From the NCBI RefSeq assembly GCF_004117935.1, contig NZ_SDOY01000112.1, positions 120,675-184,674 on the forward strand: 64,000 bases of DNA, given 5' to 3'. The translations under genes and the position numbers were made by a program. Source of the stretch: Streptomyces roseicoloratus. GTDB lineage: Bacteria; Actinomycetota; Actinomycetes; Streptomycetales; Streptomycetaceae. The notes below the pieces were generated by a model. It saw only the letters and a list, made by a program, of their open reading frames with translations. It was not told the DNA's origin and searched no databases. The first letter of the stretch is position 1. Each line of letters opens with the position of its first letter. Below, piece after piece: positions 1 through 7,813 of the stretch.

Positions 1-542
1 GCCTGCCGCAGGAGGTGGCCGTAGACCTCCGCGTAGTCCTCCGGGCCCTTCGCCTCGGCGGCCAGGGCGCGCGAGGCCATGAGGACCGCCTGGGCGCCCG
101 ATTCCTCGACGACGGCGAGCTGTTCCTCGTACGCCGCCCGGATCGCGTCCAGAGACCCGCCGGTGCCGGTGAGCTGGTCCGTCCCGACTCCGCACGCGAT
201 CCGCCCGCCGACCGCCTTCGCCTCGGCGGCGGACCGGCGGATCAGCTCCGCCGCCCCCGCCCAGTCCAGGCCCATGCCGCGCTGCGCGGTGTCCATCGCC
301 TCGGCGACGCCGAGACCGTGGGACCACAGGTGCCGGCGGAAGGCGAGCGTCGCGTCCCAGTCGACGGCGGCGGGAGAGTCGGGGCTGGTGTCGGCGTACG
401 GGTCGGCGACGACGTGGGCGGCCGCGAAGACCGTACGGGAGGTCAGCGGGCCGGTCCCGGAGGGCGCGAGCGGTTCGGCGCGCGGCGCGTACGCCCGCAG
501 CTCGCCGCCCGCGTGGGGCAGCAGGATCACGGACGGACTCAC
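1..542 (-). CDS. DUF993 / dihydrodipicolinate-synthase-like protein, 3' part cut by window edge
   Basis: The first 180 residues are visible and the rest lies beyond position 1. The reading (start VSPSVILLPHAGGELRAY) has strong third-position G/C bias and resembles the actinobacterial DUF993 family, annotated as dihydrodipicolinate-synthase-like. Visible parts include a DATLAFRRHLWSHGLG segment and a GVGTDQLTG segment. The GTG start overlaps the stop of the upstream dehydrogenase as GTGA, so the two are translationally coupled. The pairing with a Gfo/Idh/MocA dehydrogenase under a LacI regulator suggests a TIM-barrel aldolase step in sugar or polyol breakdown. That role is inference from context; no catalytic residue can be confirmed in the part seen. 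Confidence 0.8.
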   Translation of the reverse strand, partial: MSPSVILLPHAGGELRAYAPRAEPLAPSGTGPLTSRTVFAAAHVVADPYADTSPDSPAAVDWDATLAFRRHLWSHGLGVAEAMDTAQRGMGLDWAGAAELIRRSAAEAKAVGGRIACGVGTDQLTGTGGSLDAIRAAYEEQLAVVEESGAQAVLMASRALAAEAKGPEDYAEVYGHLLRQ

Positions 543-1696
543 AGCGAGACCTCCGGGACCTCGAGCCGGCGGCCCTCCGCCGCCGACCGCAGGCCGAGTT
601 CGGCGAGCTGGACGCCGCGCGCGCCCGCGAGCAGGTCCCAGTGGTACGGCTCGCCGAGCGCGACGTGGCGCAGGAACAGCTCCCACTGCGCCTTGAAGCC
701 GTTGTCGAACACGGCGTTGTCCGGCACCTCCTGCCACTGGTCGCGGAAGGACTCGCCGGCGCTCAGCGGGAGGTCCGGGTTCCACACCGGCTTCGGGGTG
801 GCGGCGCGGTGCTGGATCCGGCAGCCGCGCAGCCCGGCGACGGCGGAGCCGTGGGTGCCGTCGACCTGGAACTCGACCAGTTCGTCGCGGTGGACGCGGA
901 CCGCCCAGGAGGAGTTGATCTGCGCGACGGCCCCGCCCTCCAGCCCGAAGATGCCGTAGGCGGCGTCGTCGGCCGTCGCCTCGTACGGCTTGCCCGCCTC
1001 GTCCCAGCGGCGCGGGACGTGCGTGGCGACCTGGGCGGTGACCGAGGTGACCCGGCCGAAGAGCTCGTGGAGCACGTACTCCCAGTGCGGGAACATGTCG
1101 ACGACGATGCCGCCGCCGTCCTCGGCGCGGTAGTTCCAGCTGGGGCGCTGGGCGTCCTGCCAGTCGCCCTCGAAGACCCAGTAGCCGAACTCCCCGCGTA
1201 CGGACAGGATCTCGCCGAAGAAGCCGCCGTCGACCAGCCGCTTGAGCTTGCGCAGGCCGGGCAGGAACAGTTTGTCCTGGACGACGCCGTGCCGGACGCC
1301 CTGTTCCTCGGCCAGGCGGGCGAGTTCGAGCGCGCCGGCGAGGTCGGCGGCGGTGGGCTTCTCGGTGTAGACGTGCTTGCCCGCCGCGATGGCCTTGGTG
1401 AGGGCGTCGGCGCGGGCGGAGGTGACCTGGGCGTCGAAGTAGACGTCGACGCTGTCGTCGGCGAGCACGGCGTCGAGGTCGGTGGACCACTCGGTCAGGC
1501 CGTGGCGCTCGGCCAGGGCGCGGAGCGCGTGCTCCCGGCGGCCGACGAGGACCGGCTCGGGCCAGAGGGTCGTGCCGTCGCCGAGGTCGAGGCCGCCCTG
1601 CTCGCGCAGGGCGAGGACCGAACGGACGAGGTGCTGGCGGTAGCCCATGCGTCCGGTGACGCCGTTCATGGCGATGCGGACGGTTCTGCGTGTCAC
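539..1696 (-). CDS. Gfo/Idh/MocA family NAD(P)-dependent oxidoreductase
   Basis: A 385-aa soluble dehydrogenase. The N-terminal Rossmann fold begins VRIAMNGVTGRMG (residues about 5-17), followed by the family EKP motif in HVYTEKPTA (residues 112-114), whose Lys is the usual catalytic residue. A C-terminal alpha/beta domain carries the conserved stretch EDGGGIVVDMFPHWEY. Members oxidise sugars, inositols or their derivatives with NAD(P). The reading frame extends further upstream to 1747, but a GTG at 1696 is preceded by AGGAGAGGA at good spacing, so that start is chosen. It is co-transcribed with the downstream DUF993 gene (4-nt overlap) and is divergent from a LacI regulator, which probably controls it. 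The substrate is unknown. Confidence 0.9.
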   Translation of the reverse strand: MTRRTVRIAMNGVTGRMGYRQHLVRSVLALREQGGLDLGDGTTLWPEPVLVGRREHALRALAERHGLTEWSTDLDAVLADDSVDVYFDAQVTSARADALTKAIAAGKHVYTEKPTAADLAGALELARLAEEQGVRHGVVQDKLFLPGLRKLKRLVDGGFFGEILSVRGEFGYWVFEGDWQDAQRPSWNYRAEDGGGIVVDMFPHWEYVLHELFGRVTSVTAQVATHVPRRWDEAGKPYEATADDAAYGIFGLEGGAVAQINSSWAVRVHRDELVEFQVDGTHGSAVAGLRGCRIQHRAATPKPVWNPDLPLSAGESFRDQWQEVPDNAVFDNGFKAQWELFLRHVALGEPYHWDLLAGARGVQLAELGLRSAAEGRRLEVPEVSL

Positions 1697-1750
1697 GAAG
1701 GTGGTCCTCTCCTGGGCGCACACGTGCGTCGCGCTCACCGGAAACACGGA

Positions 1751-1766
1751 TGGAAAGCGCTTTCTA
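1751..1766. promoter_or_regulatory. Palindromic LacI-type operator in divergent promoter
   Basis: The intergenic stretch 1697-1827 between the divergent dehydrogenase and LacI genes contains the perfect 12-bp palindrome GAAAGCGCTTTC (1753-1764) inside TGGAAAGCGCTTTCTA. A central CG with symmetric A-rich arms is the usual layout of LacI/GalR operators. It most likely binds the adjacent LacI protein and controls both directions. This is inference from position and symmetry. Confidence 0.7.
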
Positions 1767-1827
1767 TCGGGCAGGACGCTAGCCTGCCGACATCACCGCC
1801 GACAAGGCCTCTGGAGGTACGCACGCG

Positions 1828-3024
1828 ATGACCGTCACCCTGGCGGACGTGGCCGCCCGCGCCCGGGTCTCCCCCGCGACCGTCTCTCGCGTGCTGAACG
1901 GCAACTACCCGGTCGCCGCCGCCACCCGCGAGCGGGTCATGCGCGCGGTGGACGAGCTGGACTACGTCCCCAACGGCCCCGCGAGCTCGCTCGCCGCGGC
2001 CACGTCCGACCTGGTCGGCATCCTCGTCAACGACATCGCGGACCCGTTCTTCGGGATCATGGCGGGGGCGGCGCAGGGGGCGATCGGGGCCGGCGGGGCC
2101 GGCGACGCTCTCACGGAGGCGGGGCGGGCGGCTGCCGGGACGGCGCACGAGAGGCCGACGGGCACGTCGACCGACAAAGCGACCGCCAAAGCGACCGACA
2201 AGACAAGCGACAAGACAAGCGAGAAGGTGAGCGAGAAGGCCGGCGGCGAGAAGCTGGCCGTCGTCTGCAACACCGGCGGCTCGCCCGCCCGCGAACTCAC
2301 CTACCTCACCCTGCTCCAGCGGCAGCGCGCCGCCGCCGTGATCCTCACCGGCGGATCCCTGGAGGACCCGGAACACCTCGCCGCGGTGGCGGCCAAGCTG
2401 GCCCGGCTCGCGGAGGCCGGCACCCGCGTGGTGCTGTGCGGGCGGCCGCCGCTCGGAGAGCCCCCGGCCGGCGAGCCGGCGGTCGCCGCGACGCTCGCCT
2501 TCGACAACCGGACCGGCGCGCGCCGGCTCACCGAGCACCTGCTCGCGCTCGGCCACCGGCGGATCGGTTACGTGGCGGGCCCGGAGAACCGCACCACCAC
2601 CCGGCACCGCCTCGAGGGCCACCGCGCGGCGCTCGCGGCGGCGGGAGTGGCCGAGGGGCCGACCGTGCACGGTCGCTACGACCGCTCGTCCGGTTACGAG
2701 GCGACCGTCGAACTCCTCGGCCGCGAACCGGACCTGACCGCGGTCGTGTCCGCCAACGACACGGTCGCGCTCGGCGTGTGCGCGGCCCTGCGCGACCGCG
2801 GCCTGAGCATCCCCGGCGACGTCTCGGTCGCCGGCTTCGACGACCTGCCCTTCGCCGTCGACGCCGTGCCCGCCCTGACGACCGTACGCCTGCCGCTGCA
2901 CGACGCCGGCGCCCGCGCGGGCCGGCTCGCGCTCGGCACGGAGGCGCCGCCGCAGGGCGGCGTGGCGACGATCGCGGCGGAACTGGTCGTACGGGGCTCG
3001 ACGGGGGCCCCACGCGGGGCCTGA
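1828..3024 (+). CDS. LacI family transcriptional regulator with low-complexity insertion
   Basis: A 398-aa repressor. Residues 1-50 hold the LacI HTH and hinge helix (VTLADVAARARVSPATVSRV). The rest is a periplasmic-binding-like effector domain with typical blocks (VSANDTVALGV; SVAGFDDLPFA). It is about 50 residues longer than usual because residues 88-141 carry a Lys/Thr/Ser/Asp-rich tract (TDKATAKATDKTSDKTSEK) between the first helix and second strand of the effector domain, encoded by imperfect 12-bp DNA repeats at about 2169-2239. It is divergent from the dehydrogenase operon, over a GAAAGCGCTTTC operator, so it is the likely local repressor with a sugar or polyol inducer. Confidence 0.92.
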   Translation: MTVTLADVAARARVSPATVSRVLNGNYPVAAATRERVMRAVDELDYVPNGPASSLAAATSDLVGILVNDIADPFFGIMAGAAQGAIGAGGAGDALTEAGRAAAGTAHERPTGTSTDKATAKATDKTSDKTSEKVSEKAGGEKLAVVCNTGGSPARELTYLTLLQRQRAAAVILTGGSLEDPEHLAAVAAKLARLAEAGTRVVLCGRPPLGEPPAGEPAVAATLAFDNRTGARRLTEHLLALGHRRIGYVAGPENRTTTRHRLEGHRAALAAAGVAEGPTVHGRYDRSSGYEATVELLGREPDLTAVVSANDTVALGVCAALRDRGLSIPGDVSVAGFDDLPFAVDAVPALTTVRLPLHDAGARAGRLALGTEAPPQGGVATIAAELVVRGSTGAPRGA

Positions 3025-3120
3025 CGGGCACCACGGCGACGCCTGACGGGACGACGCCATGCCGTTCGGGCCGCCCCGCCCCCGGGACGCCACCCCGTAC
3101 GGCCCGCCCCCGGGCCCGCC

Positions 3121-3149
3121 GGCTCCGGCCTACCGCGGAGACCGGAGCC
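3121..3149. terminator. Hairpin between convergent LacI and kinase genes
   Basis: GGCTCCGG (3121-3128) and CCGGAGCC (3142-3149) form an 8-bp perfect stem with a 13-nt loop. It lies at the convergent 3' ends, overlapping the last codons of the kinase. It is plausible as a bidirectional terminator but has no U-tract. Confidence 0.4.
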
Positions 3150-3702
3150 CCCCGAGCCCCGTCGCGTCCAGCACCGCGGCCACGGTCTCCTCGACCGTCT
3201 GCCCGGCGTTGTCGATCCAGACGCCCTCGCCCGCGAGTTCGGCGCGCATGGCCTCGTCCAGCGGCGCCCAGTCGGTGGTCAGGCGCTTCTCGCGGGCGTT
3301 GTTGCGCTCCCATGCCTTCTCCGGGCCCGGGGCGAGGACGACCAGGTGGAGCGGGCCGTCGCTCAGCCGCGCGCGGTAGTGGTCGAGGTGGGAGCGGCGG
3401 ACCACCACGTCGTCGACGACCGGCAGGAAGCCGGCCGCGCGGAAGCTGTCGGCCAGCAGGCAGGCGTTGCGGGCGCGCAGCAGGATCTGCCGGTCGGCTT
3501 CCGGGTCGCCGTCGGGCGTGGGCCAGTGGCCGCCGCGGACGATCAGCTCCTGGAGCGCGTCGACCTCGATGTGGGCGGAGCGCTCGAAACGAGCCGCGAG
3601 GGCCGCCGCGACGGTGCTCTTGCCGCTGCCGGGGATGCCGATGACCAGGACGGTGCCGGGGGCGGGTACGGGGCTGTCGACGGTGACGTTCTCGAAGGTC
3701 AT
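3130..3702 (-). CDS. P-loop AAA/kinase-like ATPase
   Basis: A 190-aa protein with a Walker A motif GIPGSGKST at residues 22-30. The layout is that of small nucleoside/antibiotic kinases: an acidic residue after strand 2 (HIEVDALQ), an LVVLAPGPEKAWERNNAREK segment like the LID region of the chloramphenicol-phosphotransferase/gluconate-kinase-like group, and a short C-terminal helix. It probably transfers phosphate from ATP to a small molecule, but the substrate cannot be read from the sequence. Its ATG overlaps the stop of the EamA transporter as ATGA, so the two are coupled. Confidence 0.75.
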   Translation of the reverse strand: MTFENVTVDSPVPAPGTVLVIGIPGSGKSTVAAALAARFERSAHIEVDALQELIVRGGHWPTPDGDPEADRQILLRARNACLLADSFRAAGFLPVVDDVVVRRSHLDHYRARLSDGPLHLVVLAPGPEKAWERNNAREKRLTTDWAPLDEAMRAELAGEGVWIDNAGQTVEETVAAVLDATGLGGLRSPR

Positions 3703-4682
3703 GCACGCTCTTCCACGGCGACGCGGGCGGGGTCGGGGCCTGATCCGGTCCGTACGCCCGGGGTCTCGCCCGGGGCGCGCACGGGGTCGGGGCCCGGTCG
3801 CACGCTACTGGCTTCCGCCTCCCTCCGCCTCCGGATATTCAGCGACGTCAGTGCCACTCCGCCGACCAGCAGTGCCGCCGCGCACCAGCGCAGCGGGCTC
3901 ACCGGCTCGTCCAGGACGAGCGCGGCCGAGGTCATGCCGAAGACCGGGACGAGGAGTGAGAACGGGGCCACCGAGGAGGCGGGGTGGCGGCGCAGCAGCC
4001 AGCCCCAGGCGCCGAAGCCGAAGACGGTGGCGATCCACGCGACGAAGACGATGACGCCGACGCCCGCGGGGTCGAGCGCGCGCAGCGCGGCCAGGTCGCG
4101 TGCGGGGCCCTCCACGAGCAGGGAGAGGCCGAGCAGCGGCAGGACGGGCACGGTGCTGACCCACACCATGAAGTTGAGGGGATCGGGCGGGGCGGCCCTG
4201 CGGGTGAGGACGTTGGACACGCCCCAGGCGACGGCGGCCGCGATCACCAGGGCGAAGCCGGTCAGGGAGCTCGACGCGCCCTCGTCGACGGCGGCGACGC
4301 CGATGCCGGCGAGGGCCACGGCCATGCCGAGCACGCGGACGCGGCCCGGCCGCTCGCCGAGCGCGAGGAAGGCGAACAGCGCCGTGAACACGGCCTGGAC
4401 CTGGAGGATCAGCGAGGACAGACCGGCCGGCGCGCCCAGGCTCATGCCGGTGAAGAGCAGGCCGAACTTGGCGACGCCCAGGGCCAGTCCGACGCCCAGG
4501 ATCCACTTCCAGGCGACCTTCGGCCGGCCGACGAAGAACACGGCGGGCAGGGCGGCGACCAGGAAGCGGAGCGCGGAGAAGAGCAGTGGCGGGAAGTGGT
4601 CGAGGCCGATCTCGATGACGACGAAGTTGACGCCCCAGAGGGCGGCGACCAGGGCGGCGAGGGCTACGTGGGCGGGGCGCAT
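3699..4682 (-). CDS. EamA (DMT) family transporter
   Basis: A 327-aa integral membrane protein with about ten hydrophobic segments in two repeats of five, starting MRPAHVALAALVAALWG with the typical N-terminal motif GVNFVVIEIG. EamA proteins export amino acids or metabolites. The frame extends far upstream, but the ATG at 4682 begins exactly at the first membrane helix. The last ~30 residues form a hydrophilic tail containing two similar runs (VRPGPDPVRAPGETPG and VRTGSGPDPARV), encoded by a duplicated G/C-rich DNA motif around 3727-3805. The gene is divergent from a LysR regulator and overlaps the kinase start by 4 nt. Confidence 0.9.
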   Translation of the reverse strand: MRPAHVALAALVAALWGVNFVVIEIGLDHFPPLLFSALRFLVAALPAVFFVGRPKVAWKWILGVGLALGVAKFGLLFTGMSLGAPAGLSSLILQVQAVFTALFAFLALGERPGRVRVLGMAVALAGIGVAAVDEGASSSLTGFALVIAAAVAWGVSNVLTRRAAPPDPLNFMVWVSTVPVLPLLGLSLLVEGPARDLAALRALDPAGVGVIVFVAWIATVFGFGAWGWLLRRHPASSVAPFSLLVPVFGMTSAALVLDEPVSPLRWCAAALLVGGVALTSLNIRRRREAEASSVRPGPDPVRAPGETPGVRTGSGPDPARVAVEERA

Positions 4683-4709
4683 GTCCTCGAGGATCACCCC
4701 GCCCGACCG

Positions 4710-4757
4710 TGTAGCACCAGCACGGATTCCTTCATGGTTGGATGAAGCACTGCTACA
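4710..4757. promoter_or_regulatory. Inverted repeats in LysR/EamA divergent promoter
   Basis: The 114-bp intergenic region holds two inverted repeats: TGTAGCA (4710-4716) with TGCTACA (4751-4757), and inside it CTTCAT (4730-4735) with ATGAAG (4742-4747). LysR regulators bind such dyads between themselves and a divergent target, so this is the likely control site for both genes. The two dyads are offset by about 5 bp. Confidence 0.6.
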
Positions 4758-4796
4758 TTCACCCGTCCCGTCCCCTCGGCCGCCAGGGAGGCCTCG

Positions 4797-5708
4797 GTGC
4801 TCGATCTCGGACGCCTGAGGGCGCTGCACGCCGTCTCCGTGCACGGCACGGTCGGCGCGGCGGCCGCCGCCCTCGGCTACACCCCGTCCGCCGTCTCCCA
4901 GCAGATCGCCAAGCTGGAGCGGGAGACCCGGACGACGCTGCTGGAGCGCAGCGGCCGGGGCGTCCGCCTCACCGACGAGGCCCGCCGGCTCGCCGCGACC
5001 GCCGAGCGGGTGCTCGCGCTCGTCGAGGAGGCCGAGGTGCGCCTGGAGGAGCGGCGCGGGCAGCCGGAGGGCCGGCTGCGGATCGGCTGCTTCCCGAGTG
5101 CGGCGCGCGGGCTGATGCCCCGGGTCCTCGCCGACCTGGCGCGCCGTCACCCCGCGCTCGACGCCCGCCTGACGGAGGTGGATCCGCACCTGTCGGTGGA
5201 CCTGGTGGGCCGCGGCGTGCTCGACCTGGCCGTGGCGCACGACTGGGACATCGCCGCGCTGCCCGTACCGCCGGGCGTGGAGCAGGCGGTGGTGGGCGAC
5301 GACGGCTGCGACATCCTGGTGCCGCGGGACCATCCGCTGGCGGCGCGGGAGAGGGTGCGGCGCGAGGACCTGAGCCGGGAACGGTGGATCACGCAGCCGC
5401 CGGGGACGGTGTGCCACGACTGGCTGATCCGGACCCTGCGGGCGACGGGCTACGAGCCGCTGATCGCCCATCAGGCGGAGGAGAACCACACGCAGGTGGC
5501 CCTGGTCGCGGCCGGTCTCGGCATCGCGCTCGTCCCGAGGCTCGGGCGCGGGCCGCTCCCGCCGGAGGTGGCGGCGCTGCGGCTCGAACCGGTGCCGGTG
5601 CGGCGGCTGTGGGCCCTGTGGCGGGCCGGTGCGGCGCGGCGGCCCGCGATCACGGAGACGGTGCGCACGCTGCAGGAGCTCTGGCCGGAGGTCTCCGCGG
5701 CCAGGTGA
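4797..5708 (+). CDS. LysR family transcriptional regulator
   Basis: A 303-aa regulator. Residues 1-60 form the LysR winged HTH (LDLGRLRALHAVSVHGTVG; YTPSAVSQQIAKLER). The remainder is the two-lobed effector-binding domain with segments such as LRIGCFPSAARGLMP and GLGIALVPRLG. GTG at 4797 is the start that gives a full HTH. Divergent from the EamA exporter and sharing its dyad-rich promoter, it most likely regulates that transporter and itself. The coinducer is unknown. Confidence 0.92.
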   Translation: MLDLGRLRALHAVSVHGTVGAAAAALGYTPSAVSQQIAKLERETRTTLLERSGRGVRLTDEARRLAATAERVLALVEEAEVRLEERRGQPEGRLRIGCFPSAARGLMPRVLADLARRHPALDARLTEVDPHLSVDLVGRGVLDLAVAHDWDIAALPVPPGVEQAVVGDDGCDILVPRDHPLAARERVRREDLSRERWITQPPGTVCHDWLIRTLRATGYEPLIAHQAEENHTQVALVAAGLGIALVPRLGRGPLPPEVAALRLEPVPVRRLWALWRAGAARRPAITETVRTLQELWPEVSAAR

Positions 5709-5735
5709 CGGAAGGGCCTTTCCTTGCGCGGAGCC

Positions 5736-5765
5736 TTGACCTGGCAGTTACTTTCCGGCTATCCG
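5736..5765 (+). promoter_or_regulatory. Possible sigma-70-type promoter of the GH3 gene
   Basis: TTGACC (5736-5741) and TATCCG (5760-5765) lie 18 bp apart, about 37 bp upstream of the GTG start of the GH3 gene. The fit to -35/-10 elements is reasonable but not exact, and transcription was not tested. I saw no clear DasR operator here. Confidence 0.4.
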
Positions 5766-5802
5766 TGGCACCTTGGAAGTTTCCTTCACGGAAGGAGCAC
5801 CA

Positions 5803-7638
5803 GTGCACCACCGCGCCCCGTCCCCCTCCAGACGCACCCTCCTGACGGTGACGGCCGCGACCGCCGCGGCCGCCGTCACCGGAACCACCCCCGCGCACGC
5901 CACCCCCGCGCACACCGCCGGCCACGGCCAGGACGCGAGGCTGCGCGCCCTCCTCTCCCGCATGTCGCTGGAGGAGAAGGTCGGTCAGCTGTTCGTCATG
6001 CGGGTCTACGGCCATTCCGCCACGGCCCCCGACCAGGCCGACGCCGACGCCAACCTCAAGGAGATCGGCGTCCGCACCGCAGCCGAGCTGATCGGGCGTT
6101 ACCACGTCGGCGGCATCATCTACTTCACCTGGGCGCACAACACCCGCGACCCGCACCAGATCGCGGACCTGTCCAACGGCATCCAGCGCGCCGGGCTCGC
6201 CCAGCCCACACCGGTCCCGCTGCTGATCTCCACCGACCAGGAGCACGGCATCGTCTGCCGGGTCGGCGAGCCGGCGACGCTGCTGCCCGGGGCGATGGCG
6301 CTCGGCGCGGGCGGGTCGCACGCCGACGCCCGCAGGGCGGCGCAGATCGCGGGCGCGGAGCTGGCCGCCGTCGGCATCCGGCAGAACTACGCGCCGGTCG
6401 CCGACGTCAACGTCAACCCGGCCAACCCGGTCATCGGCGTCCGTTCCTTCGGCTCCGACCCGCAGGCCGTGGCCGGTCTGGTCGCCGCCCAGGTCAAGGG
6501 CTACCAGCGGGCCGGCGTCGCGGCCACCTCCAAGCACTTCCCGGGGCACGGCGACACGGCCGTGGACAGCCACTACGGTCTGCCGGTCATCACCCACACC
6601 CGCGCGCAGTGGGCCGAGCTCGACGCGCCGCCGTTCCGCTCGGCGATCGCCGCCGGCATCGACTCGATCATGACCGCGCACATCGTCGTGCCCGCGCTCG
6701 ACCCGAGCGAGGACCCGGCGACGCTGTCCCGGCCGATCGTCACCGGCATCCTCCGCGAACAGCTCGGCTACGACGGCGTCGTCGTGACCGACTCGCTCGG
6801 CATGGAGGGCGTGCGGACCAAGTACGGCGACGAGCGCGTCCCGGTCCTCGCGCTCAAGGCGGGCGTGGACCAGCTGCTCAACCCGCCGGACCTCGCCGTG
6901 GCCTGGAACGCGGTCCTGAAGGCCGTCAGGGACGGCGAGCTGACCGAGGCCCGGCTCGACGAATCGATCCTGCGGATCCTGCGGCTCAAGGCGAAGCTGG
7001 GCCTGTTCAAGGGCCCGTACGTCAGCCACGCCGACGTGGACCGCACCGTCGGCACCGCGGCCCATCTGGCCCACGCCGACCGGATCGCCGAGCGGACCAC
7101 GACGCTGCTCGTCAACGAGGGCGGCTTCCTGCCGGTCAGCCGGCGCAGCCATCCCCGGGTGCTCGTGGTCGGCGCCGATCCGGCCTCCCCGTCCGGCACC
7201 ACCGGCCCGCCGACCACCACCCTGGCCGGCGCGCTCACCGAACTCGGCTTCACCGCACGGGCGTTGTCCACCGGCATCACCCCGACCGCCGCGAGGATCG
7301 AGGAGGCGGTGGCCGCGGCGGCGGGACAGGACCTGGTCGTCGTCGGCACGTACAACGTCTCGGCCACCAGCCCGCAGCGCACCCTCGTCTCCCGTCTCGT
7401 CGCGACCGGCGTGCCCGTCGTGACGATCGCCATCCGCAACCCTTACGACGTCGCCCGGGTCGACGGCCAGCGGGCCACGCTCGCCGGCTACTCCTGGACG
7501 GACGTCGAACTGCGCGCCGCCGTACGGGTGCTGGCGGGCCGGGCCGAACCGCGCGGCCGGCTGCCCGTGCCCGTTCAGAGCGCGGACGACCCGGCGAAGG
7601 TGCTGTATCCGGTGGGCCACGGGCTGACCTACCGCTGA
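5803..7638 (+). CDS. Secreted glycoside hydrolase family 3, NagZ-type beta-N-acetylglucosaminidase
   Basis: A 611-aa exported enzyme. The chosen GTG start follows GAAGGAG and yields a Tat-like signal peptide (SRRTLLTVTAATAAAAV) ending near AHA. The GH3 catalytic domain carries KHFPGHGDTAVDSH (from residue 244), the motif that marks the N-acetylglucosaminidase branch in which an Asp-His dyad acts as acid/base. The nucleophile region is VVVTDSLGM (Asp 330). A C-terminal GH3 domain follows (about 430-611). It should release GlcNAc from chitooligosaccharides or muropeptides outside the cell. It lies alone between a LysR gene and a convergent peptidase. Confidence 0.92.
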   Translation: MHHRAPSPSRRTLLTVTAATAAAAVTGTTPAHATPAHTAGHGQDARLRALLSRMSLEEKVGQLFVMRVYGHSATAPDQADADANLKEIGVRTAAELIGRYHVGGIIYFTWAHNTRDPHQIADLSNGIQRAGLAQPTPVPLLISTDQEHGIVCRVGEPATLLPGAMALGAGGSHADARRAAQIAGAELAAVGIRQNYAPVADVNVNPANPVIGVRSFGSDPQAVAGLVAAQVKGYQRAGVAATSKHFPGHGDTAVDSHYGLPVITHTRAQWAELDAPPFRSAIAAGIDSIMTAHIVVPALDPSEDPATLSRPIVTGILREQLGYDGVVVTDSLGMEGVRTKYGDERVPVLALKAGVDQLLNPPDLAVAWNAVLKAVRDGELTEARLDESILRILRLKAKLGLFKGPYVSHADVDRTVGTAAHLAHADRIAERTTTLLVNEGGFLPVSRRSHPRVLVVGADPASPSGTTGPPTTTLAGALTELGFTARALSTGITPTAARIEEAVAAAAGQDLVVVGTYNVSATSPQRTLVSRLVATGVPVVTIAIRNPYDVARVDGQRATLAGYSWTDVELRAAVRVLAGRAEPRGRLPVPVQSADDPAKVLYPVGHGLTYR

Positions 7639-7673
7639 GCCCGCGCCGGGAGACGGGCCCGCAGACGCCCGCG

Positions 7674-7721
7674 GACGCGCCGGCCCCCGTCCGTACGGTC
7701 ACGGACGGGGGCCGGCGCGTC
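7674..7721. terminator. Strong bidirectional terminator hairpin
   Basis: A perfect 21-bp stem, arms 7674-7694 and 7701-7721, with the 6-nt loop ACGGTC. It sits between the convergent GH3 and S37 peptidase genes and would end transcription from both sides. Confidence 0.85.
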
Positions 7722-7731
7722 AGCCGCGCGC

Positions 7732-7776
7732 GAGGCGCACGAGGCGCACGAGGCGCACGAGGCCCGCGAGGCCCGC
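7732..7776. repeat. Five tandem 9-bp repeats
   Basis: Three exact copies of GAGGCGCAC (7732-7758) are followed by two copies of the variant GAGGCCCGC (7759-7776). They lie downstream of the peptidase stop, outside any supported gene. A simple repeat of this kind should vary in number between strains. Confidence 0.8.
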
Positions 7777-7813
7777 GAGACGTGCGGCGGGCGCGGGGCG
7801 CGTCAGGCGCGGG

